NCBI RefSeq assembly: GCF_000719955.1
Contig: NZ_JOII01000041.1
Coordinates: 1 to 44,269 of the forward strand
DNA length: 44,269 nt
Direction of reading: 5' to 3'
Source: Streptomyces albidoflavus
GTDB lineage: Bacteria; Actinomycetota; Actinomycetes; Streptomycetales; Streptomycetaceae
Of the stretch, positions 38,383-44,269 are shown piece by piece; the stretch's first letter is position 1; every line of letters starts with the position of its first letter. The notes below the pieces were generated by a model. The model worked only from the letters and a program-made list of their open reading frames with translations, made no database searches and was not told the origin of the DNA. The position numbers and the translations under genes were made by a program.

Positions 38383-41300
38383 GTCGGCACCGTGCCACAC
38401 CCCGGGTGCGCGGCGTGCGACGAGTCCCGAAGCGACCGAGGAGGGTTGTCTCTTCCTGATGTGCTCCTGTCAAATCCCCGGGAAGATGCCCACGGACGGG
38501 CCGGGGCCACCCCCGGGCCGAGGGGGGGCCCTCGGCTCCCGGCCCCGGGCGCCGTGGGCTGTCGTGCGCCCTGTCGCGTGGGTTGCCGCGTGGTCCCCTG
38601 TCGCGTGCTGTGACCTGCGCGAACACCCCCGAACCCCCCTGCGTCCGCGCGGCGCGACAGGGGGCAGGGGACAGGAGCCCCCGCAGCCGGCGCCGGTCCC
38701 CCGGTGGCCGCCGGGAGCGGCACCCGGGCCGAGGTGGCGGACGTCGTCGAGGCGGCGGCCGGTGCCTCGGCGGCGGCCGGGACGGCGGGGCGCGGTCGAG
38801 GCACGATGGCGACGTGCGGCGCCTCCGGGCGGAGGGTGCGGCGGTACAGGGCTTCCGCGTACGCCCGTGCCCGGAGCTCCCACTCCTCGACGTTGAGCGC
38901 GCGGCCGATGATGGCGGCGGCCACCATGGGGCACACGGCGTCGGCCGCCTGCTGCGCCCGGTTGCGGATACCGGCGCCGCGGCCCACGTGCTTCCACGGG
39001 TAGTCACCCGGGAACCCGACGAGTCGGCCGATGGTGGCCTGTGTAACCTTCTCGCCGCTCTCGTCGTCCTTCCATCCGTAGGCCGTGGCCGTGACGCAGG
39101 TCGACGGGCGGTCGGCGCTGAACGCGTTCCCACCCTTCGGCCGTCCGGTCTTGGGGTCGATGCCTCGTTGTCCCCGGGTGTTGACCGACCGGCCGCGCTC
39201 CCACCCGGCGCACTCGGCGAACGTCGTCACGGGGAACGCCTCGGTGGGGTGCACGCTCACGAACGGCGAGCGGGTGCGGTGCGCGGTGAGGAAACGGCGC
39301 TTCCGGTGGGAGGCCGCGCCGTAGCGGACGGCGTCGAGGGTCTCGGCCTCGACGGTGCCCCAACCTGCCTGTACGAACTCGTTGATCAAGCCGCGCTCGA
39401 TCTCGGAGGGGAGCGCGCTGGACTGCTCGACGGCGACCCACTCGACCGACCCGCCCCGGGCGAGCATTGCCAGGGGCCAGACGACGACCTCGGCCATGAG
39501 ACCGGCGCGCGGGTCCTCCAGCTCGGCGAGGGGTGCGCGGACTTCCTCCCACGTCTCCCCGGAGCGGGGCGCGTTGCCCGCGTCCCGGCCCTCGGCGTCC
39601 ACCAGGGCGAGGAACCCGGCCGCCGCGCCCACGCCACGGACCACCGAGACGATGAGCTCGATTGCCGACGCGTACCGGCCCATGCGGAGACCGGCCGGGC
39701 TGAATGCCTGGCACGGGGGCGAAAGGATGATGCCGGTTACCCACTGGAGCGCCGAGCACTCCGGGTCGAGGTCTGTCACGCTCGCGCGGATCATTTCGAA
39801 CCCTGCGGCCTCGGCCGTGGCCACCGCGCCGGGGTCGAGGTCCACGCCGACCATGTCCACGGTGGCACCCAGGACGTCACGGATGCCGACCGACCAACCG
39901 CCGGGGCCGTGGAACAGGTTGATCACGCGGGGCGCGTCCTTCTCCGGGGGCCAGAGCCACCGCACCGGCCACGGTCCCGCGTACCACCGGAGGAGCGCGA
40001 GCGTGTCGGCGTCGAGGGCGGCGAGACGCTCCGGGGTCATCGGGCCTGCCTCGTCGAGCCGACCGAGCGTGAGGGCCGCGCGTTCCCCTTTCGCCGCACG
40101 GGCGTACTCGCCTGCCCTCTCCTCGTCCTCCTCCTCGACGGCCCACGCGCACATGGCGACCCGCTCGACCGCCTCGAACGCCCACCCCTCGGCCGCCTCG
40201 TCGAGGGGGTGCTCCTCGGCGTACGCAACGAGGAGATCGGCCGCCGCCTGGCACTCGACGAGCGCCGGGTGACCGGCCGCCGCGTCCAGGGGGGCGACGT
40301 CCTCGGCCTCCTCCTCGGCAATCTCCTCGTAACTCACCGAGTCGCCCCACTCGGCCAGGACGTCAGCGGGGGACCAGTCCGCACGCGGGGCCTTGCGCGG
40401 CTTGATGATGCTGGGAGCCGGGGTCCACTTCGGGGCCGGACCTTCGGCCGCGGCCTTGATGATCCCGCGCACTTCGGCCTCACGGCCGCGCCGCTCCTCT
40501 ACCCGGGCGATCATCAGCGCTTCCGCCTCTACCCGGCTCCGGATCGGACGCCGGTCCGCGTGCCGGACCTGCTCACCCTTGCGCCACTGCTTCGGGTTCT
40601 TGCTCAGGTCCGCCGGGTGCATCTGCTCGCGGGTGATGAACCACTCGCCCTTGTGCTGCGCCACCCGGAAGCCGTGGCCGCGCCATGAGGCCGTGACCTC
40701 CCACCGGTCCAGAGCCCCGGCGCCGGCTGCGCCCCAGCACAGCACCACCCGCGCGGAGTCGTCAGGGTTGCCCGTCCCGAGGACCAGCTTCGGGGCCTCC
40801 TCGATTGACGCGTCCGCGTCAAGTTCCCGGGAAAAACCCCCTACCCCAGCGGGGGCCTGTCGTGTTGTTGTCGTGCTCTCGTCAAATCCCTCGGAAAGCG
40901 CCGGTCCCTTGACCGACGGCGCGTCGTCCTGCCCCGGGTTGGTGATGGTCCGGCCGTCCCGCGTCCTCGAAAGGACCTGGTCGTACCGGCCCTTGACGTC
41001 GTCGATCGTGTGCGTGTTCCGAAGCGTCAGCGTCTTCGCGTTCGCGCGGACCACCACGTACGAGGCCGTATAGATCTTGCGGACCTCGACGACGTCCCCC
41101 CGCTGGAAGTCGGCCCGCTCCCACGGGCGGGACCGGCCGTTCACGGTCTCGGCGAGCTCGGCCTCCTGCCGCGCCTTCCGCGCGGCACGCTCCGCGCGCT
41201 CCGCCTCGGCCGTTGCCTCGATGGCCTTACGCGTCGCAGCGTCCCCCCGCGCACGGTCCCGCAGTGCGCCCCGCGCCGAGTGATGCCCCATCAAAATCGG

Positions 41301-43442
41301 CTGACCGCCAGCAAACCGGCCATAGTGCACCCCGGCCGCAGCGTCGAGACCCTCGGCCCGTCGCCGCGCCTCCGCCGCCTTTTCCTCCGCCTCCTCGACG
41401 CGTCGCCGCGCCCGTCGCACCGCCGCCGCCGCAGCCTCCTCGGCCGCGCGCTCCTCGTTCCGCCGCGCGGCGTCGCTCTCCGCCGCGGCGCCCCCCTCGA
41501 TCTCCTCCGCCGGAACGGTCGACGTCGTGCCGCTACCGGTCGGAGCGTCACCGGCCGGAGACTCGGCCGCCTCGCCCGGCCCCTCCCACCCCGGGCGGGT
41601 GATGCGCAGCAGGAACATCGAGGGCTGAGGCCGCGCCCGCCCAGCAACCGCGCGCGCTTCCGGCGCGCGCTCCGCGCACTCCTGAGCCGACGGCGCGTCA
41701 AGTCCGAACCAACGCGCTACGGCGAGAGCGTCACGCGCGGCCCAACGAGCCGCATAAACGTCCCCACGCCCGTACGCGGACTCTGCGCGCTCTGCGTGCT
41801 GCTCGGCCTCACGGACCGCGCCCCGGGCACTGTCGTACTGCTCATCCGTCAACCCGTCCCACTCAATGCGCTGAGCGAACGCACGGACCGTGTCCAGAGC
41901 AGCGCGAGCCATGCCAACCGACACGGCCGTCCGCGCGTTCTCCTCTGCCCGCTCCGCCGCCTGCTCCGCATGGATGCCGTACACGCGCGCCATCTCGTCC
42001 GCCGCCCGCAGTACCGTCGCCGGACGCTCCTCGATCACGTACGCGATAGCGGCCCCCGTGACCTCACCCCACGTGCCGCACACGTCCCCCGTCGGAAGCG
42101 TCACGGTGTGTCCGCCGCCCGACTTGAAATGGAAGCGGAACGGGAACCGCTCACCACACACGGACAGTTCCGACAGCAAGTCGGAGCGTCGGAACTCTCC
42201 TTCGTAGCGGTCATCCAGCGACCGCGCTTCCATCGCTTCCGGCCACTCCTCCGCCGCCTTACGCGCACGCTCGACGTCCGCCGCACCGTGCGGAGCGACC
42301 GGCGCAGTGTCCGCCGTCTCTGCCTCCTCGCGCTCCGCCGGCTGCGCCTCCTCGCGCTCCTCCTCGGCCGGTCCGTCCGCCTCGGCGAGCGCGTCCTCGG
42401 CCGGTCCGTCCGCCTCGGCGAGCGCGTCCTCGGCCGCGTCCCAGTCACCGGCCAACATGAGCTGACCCGCGTCGACCCGCGCGGCATCCTCGGATTCCAG
42501 CAGGTACCCGACGCGCACCGCCTCGGCGTCGACCGTGCGCGCCACGGTCGACCCCGCGCGGTCGAGGGTGGCGAGCATGACCGCGCGGCACCCGCACTGA
42601 CCAACCACGCACGCGCCACACCCGACGGACCGCGCGTGCGTCGCGCACCCCGTACGGCGCATGAAGCACCGGCACAGCGGGCAGACCCGACCGGCCGTTT
42701 CGCGCGCGGCCTCGGCCCAGTTCTGCGCCTCCTCGGCCGCCCCCTCCGCCTCGCCGAGGAGTTCACGCGCGGTGTCCTCGGCCTCGACCGCAGTGCGCCG
42801 GTAACCCTCGTCGAGACCCAGCTCTTCGACCGCGCGTGCCGCCGCCTGGATCGCGCGACGCTGCGCCTGCACCCGACGGAGCGCGGACTTAGCGCGCTTG
42901 ACGCACTCGGGCGCGCGTCCGGCCGCGTCCTCCGCCTCCTCGGCCCAGTCCTCCGCCTCGCGCGTCGTGCGCGCGGCCTCGGCCGCTTCCCCTGCCTCGC
43001 ACGCCTCGGCGTGGCACGCCTCGGCCTCCTGTACAGCCTTACGTGCCTCGGCGACCGCGTCCGTGATCTTGCTGGACGCGTCACGCAGCGTGGCGAGCCC
43101 GGCAGCCTCGACGTCCGTCGACGGGGTGACCTTCTCGACCGCGTCCGCGGCCTCGGACACCGCCTCGGCACCGGGCACAGCGTCCGGGGCGGACCGGTAC
43201 CACGCCACGGTGTCCCGGTAGCCGCGTCCGGCCGTCGCCCACTTGCCCGCGCGCCACGTGTAGCGGCCCGTACGGGAGTCGGACGGCGTCGAGACAACAA
43301 GCGTCCACGCGTCCCCGTTCCGCTCGACCATGGCGCCCCACCCACGGGCGGTAGCGGTAGAGGCGAGCGCTCCCAGATTCCGGGGCGCACCGTTCGCAAG
43401 AGCCTCGGCAACTGGCATCGGGAGTGCGTTCGTGCTGGTCAA
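38379..43442 (-). CDS. Giant DUF3560 - C5-cytosine DNA methyltransferase fusion
   Basis: 1687 residues from TTG 43442 (GGAAGG 7 bases upstream). Coiled Ala/Glu/Arg regions fill residues 90-260; a Cys cluster CPLCRC ... CGACVVGQCGC lies near 255-290. A DUF3560 hallmark GGQPILMGHHS is near 714. The C5-methyltransferase part has motif I NLFHGPGGWS (about 1180), catalytic PPCQ in motif IV (about 1242), motif VI with Glu-Gln-Ser instead of Glu-Asn-Val, motif VIII HRKRRF and a LVGFPGDYPW block. It should methylate cytosine C5, perhaps to evade restriction. The Pro/Ala tail holds a composite element. Confidence 0.85.
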   Translation of the reverse strand: MTSTNALPMPVAEALANGAPRNLGALASTATARGWGAMVERNGDAWTLVVSTPSDSRTGRYTWRAGKWATAGRGYRDTVAWYRSAPDAVPGAEAVSEAADAVEKVTPSTDVEAAGLATLRDASSKITDAVAEARKAVQEAEACHAEACEAGEAAEAARTTREAEDWAEEAEDAAGRAPECVKRAKSALRRVQAQRRAIQAAARAVEELGLDEGYRRTAVEAEDTARELLGEAEGAAEEAQNWAEAARETAGRVCPLCRCFMRRTGCATHARSVGCGACVVGQCGCRAVMLATLDRAGSTVARTVDAEAVRVGYLLESEDAARVDAGQLMLAGDWDAAEDALAEADGPAEDALAEADGPAEEEREEAQPAEREEAETADTAPVAPHGAADVERARKAAEEWPEAMEARSLDDRYEGEFRRSDLLSELSVCGERFPFRFHFKSGGGHTVTLPTGDVCGTWGEVTGAAIAYVIEERPATVLRAADEMARVYGIHAEQAAERAEENARTAVSVGMARAALDTVRAFAQRIEWDGLTDEQYDSARGAVREAEQHAERAESAYGRGDVYAARWAARDALAVARWFGLDAPSAQECAERAPEARAVAGRARPQPSMFLLRITRPGWEGPGEAAESPAGDAPTGSGTTSTVPAEEIEGGAAAESDAARRNEERAAEEAAAAAVRRARRRVEEAEEKAAEARRRAEGLDAAAGVHYGRFAGGQPILMGHHSARGALRDRARGDAATRKAIEATAEAERAERAARKARQEAELAETVNGRSRPWERADFQRGDVVEVRKIYTASYVVVRANAKTLTLRNTHTIDDVKGRYDQVLSRTRDGRTITNPGQDDAPSVKGPALSEGFDESTTTTRQAPAGVGGFSRELDADASIEEAPKLVLGTGNPDDSARVVLCWGAAGAGALDRWEVTASWRGHGFRVAQHKGEWFITREQMHPADLSKNPKQWRKGEQVRHADRRPIRSRVEAEALMIARVEERRGREAEVRGIIKAAAEGPAPKWTPAPSIIKPRKAPRADWSPADVLAEWGDSVSYEEIAEEEAEDVAPLDAAAGHPALVECQAAADLLVAYAEEHPLDEAAEGWAFEAVERVAMCAWAVEEEDEERAGEYARAAKGERAALTLGRLDEAGPMTPERLAALDADTLALLRWYAGPWPVRWLWPPEKDAPRVINLFHGPGGWSVGIRDVLGATVDMVGVDLDPGAVATAEAAGFEMIRASVTDLDPECSALQWVTGIILSPPCQAFSPAGLRMGRYASAIELIVSVVRGVGAAAGFLALVDAEGRDAGNAPRSGETWEEVRAPLAELEDPRAGLMAEVVVWPLAMLARGGSVEWVAVEQSSALPSEIERGLINEFVQAGWGTVEAETLDAVRYGAASHRKRRFLTAHRTRSPFVSVHPTEAFPVTTFAECAGWERGRSVNTRGQRGIDPKTGRPKGGNAFSADRPSTCVTATAYGWKDDESGEKVTQATIGRLVGFPGDYPWKHVGRGAGIRNRAQQAADAVCPMVAAAIIGRALNVEEWELRARAYAEALYRRTLRPEAPHVAIVPRPRPAVPAAAEAPAAASTTSATSARVPLPAATGGPAPAAGAPVPCPLSRRADAGGFGGVRAGHSTRQGTTRQPTRQGARQPTAPGAGSRGPPLGPGVAPARPWASSRGFDRSTSGRDNPPRSLRDSSHAAHPGCGTVPT
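38558..38675 (+). repeat. Composite cis-element, copy 3
   Basis: Units at 38558 (GCTGTCGT), 38570 (CCTGTCGC), 38582 (degenerate GTTGCCGC) and 38597 (CCTGTCGC) with 12, 12, 15 bp steps; TGTGACCTG at 38609; inverted GCGACAGG at 38654 (45 bp on) and GGGACAGG at 38668. It lies antisense in the methyltransferase tail, read there as TRQG/TRQP repeats. Confidence 0.8.
42361..42436. repeat. 33-bp tandem repeat in methyltransferase gene
   Basis: Two identical 33-bp copies (42361-42393, 42394-42426) and a 10-bp partial third encode a duplicated EDALAEADGPA. Confidence 0.85.
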
Positions 43443-43769
43443 GGTGGGTTCCTTCCGGTCGGTCCGCCGTGCTCGGCGCGGCGTGTTTCGTTGTGGCCCC
43501 CACCCTAGATGAGTCGCAGGTGAACTACAAGTTCAACTGTGAGTCGTGTTGCGTGTTGGGCGGCCAAGGTGCCGACCCCGCCACGGGCGCACCGGCCCGA
43601 CGGCGCATCCGCCCCCGCGCCCCTCGAACACCTCCCGCCACGCCAGCGGGTCACCCTGCGCCACGCGACCGTTAAGGGGCCTGCGCGCCACTCTCCCGGC
43701 CGTTCGGCACCCTGACCGACCGGGGAGGCGCCGGACGGGGCGCCAAAGCCGCTACGAGGCGCACGGGAT
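43443..43769. other. Methyltransferase upstream region without genes
   Basis: Apart from the operator at 43517-43545, this is GC-rich DNA in which I see no gene with a ribosome site and no clear repeat. Confidence 0.5.
43517..43545 (-). promoter_or_regulatory. ACTTGTAGT-type operator site e
   Basis: Minus strand reads GACTCACAGTTGAACTTG followed by TAGTTCACCTG, 75-100 bases before the methyltransferase TTG start. Confidence 0.6.
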
Positions 43770-44226
43770 GTTTCCCCTGGTAGCGGTAGCTGTGGACAAC
43801 GCTGGGGAAAAGGGGTGCACTAGATGACGGTTTCGGTGTCTACCTGCGGCAACTCCCTGGAAACGGGGTCGAGTTGCCGAACCCGCCATACCGTGCATCA
43901 GATGCGGTAAGGGCTGAAACTTTGGTGTCGATCCTTACTCGAACAGCTACTTGGAAACCGTTGCCAGTAAGAGGAGTGCGGAAGTGATTGTTTCCGCTGG
44001 TCGGACCCGAACCCGCCAATCCGTGCACCTCCCCTCCTCTGTTCGATTTCCGCACTGTGGAAAAAGTGCGCACGGTTTGGCGGTTTCGGTGCTCAGTTCA
44101 GGGGGGTATCAGGGCTTGAGTGTGGTCGAAAATGGCATCTGACCTGCGGAAACGATCAAGATTGGTGGGGTGCACCGATTGGCGGTTTCCACCTAGTTCC
44201 CCACACTCAACAGAGAGCCGACGTCG
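43770..44226. other. Candidate replication origin: iterons and DnaA boxes
   Basis: Gene-free and less GC-rich than the rest. A perfect Streptomyces DnaA box on the minus strand (TTGTCCACA, 43791-43799) is flanked by TTTCCCC/GGGGAAA. A second box with one mismatch (TTTTCCACA) is at 44056-44064. Iterons occur at 43877 and 44007 (plus), 44066-44089 and 44169-44190 (minus), with a divergent one at 43812-43838. An inverted repeat CGGCAACTC/GAGTTGCCG spans 43847-43879. No rep gene is adjacent in the contig. A replication or partition control region is the best reading. Confidence 0.6.
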
Positions 44227-44269
44227 CTGTCTCTTATACACATCTCCGAGCCCACGAGACCAGAGAGGA
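44227..44269 (+). other. Illumina Nextera adapter and index (artefact)
   Basis: 44227-44245 is the Nextera mosaic end CTGTCTCTTATACACATCT, followed by CCGAGCCCACGAGAC (read-2 adapter), then CAGAGAGG, which equals i7 index N708, and the first base of the next adapter segment. Not biological sequence. Confidence 0.97.

Noticed and set aside
40856..40882. Fourth copy of the composite element (CCTGTCGT and GTTGTCGT)
   Set aside because: Unit spacing is 11 and 8 rather than 12/15, and there is no TGTGASCTG box or inverted unit at the right distance.
41010..43508. Plus-strand open frame of 832 codons
   Set aside because: Antisense shadow of the methyltransferase gene, Arg/Pro-rich and without domain patterns.
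43443..44226. Streptomyces telomere at the right end
   Set aside because: No series of terminal palindromes or CCCGCGGAGCGGG-type start is visible, and the end is adapter sequence.

Overview
High-GC DNA with GTG and TTG starts, strong GGAGG-type ribosome sites, dense 4-base gene overlaps and a tpg/tap telomere gene pair points to a Streptomyces (or close relative) linear plasmid. No chromosomal housekeeping, rRNA, tRNA, phage structural or transposase genes were seen. The contig is incomplete: base 1 cuts a membrane-protein gene, and the last 43 bases are Illumina Nextera adapter plus index, so neither end is a natural telomere.

Layout. 1-6.8 kb (minus): a type IV secretion-like conjugation module in the order TcpC-like, small TcpD-like membrane protein, TcpE-like, VirB4/TcpF ATPase, lipoprotein, TrbL/VirB6/TcpH-like polytopic protein. 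7-10 kb: a TTA-containing double-HTH regulator and an FtsK/TcpA-type coupling ATPase. 10.3-12.8 kb: small plasmid proteins and an XRE-DUF5753/DUF397 pair. 13.5-17.8 kb (minus): a HIT-Nudix fusion, a DUF4097-like repeat protein and hypotheticals. 18-24.3 kb (minus): a classical Streptomyces TraB/Spd-like transfer operon with a second FtsK-type translocase, controlled by a divergent GntR repressor over two palindromic operators. 25.3-30.6 kb: small regulators, then a putative zinc/HTH protein, tpg, tap and a small ORF broken by an amber codon. 30.7-33 kb: a DUF6884-like protein running in frame into a lipoprotein. 33-35.8 kb: ParA, a ParB-like partner and centromere-like repeats. 35.8-43.4 kb (minus): Cys-rich acidic proteins, an orphan TniQ-like protein and a 1687-residue DUF3560 plus C5-cytosine methyltransferase fusion. 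43.8-44.2 kb: gene-free origin-like DNA with DnaA boxes and iterons.

The most interesting signals are cis-acting. (1) A composite element of strict geometry (8-bp CCTGTCGC units 12, 12, 15 and 12 bp apart, a TGTGASCTG box, then an inverted unit 45 bp on) occurs three times, same orientation, inside three unrelated genes on both strands and in different frames, so it is conserved as DNA. (2) Ten GTGTC/GACAC pentamers, five in each orientation, lie between the TraB-like gene and the spd genes, where a clt transfer locus is expected. (3) A 23-bp iteron is shared by the par locus and the candidate origin. (4) An ACTTGTAGT-type operator precedes at least five transcription units. Together these suggest a linear plasmid with two transfer machineries, partition, terminal-protein priming and its own dispersed recognition-site code.
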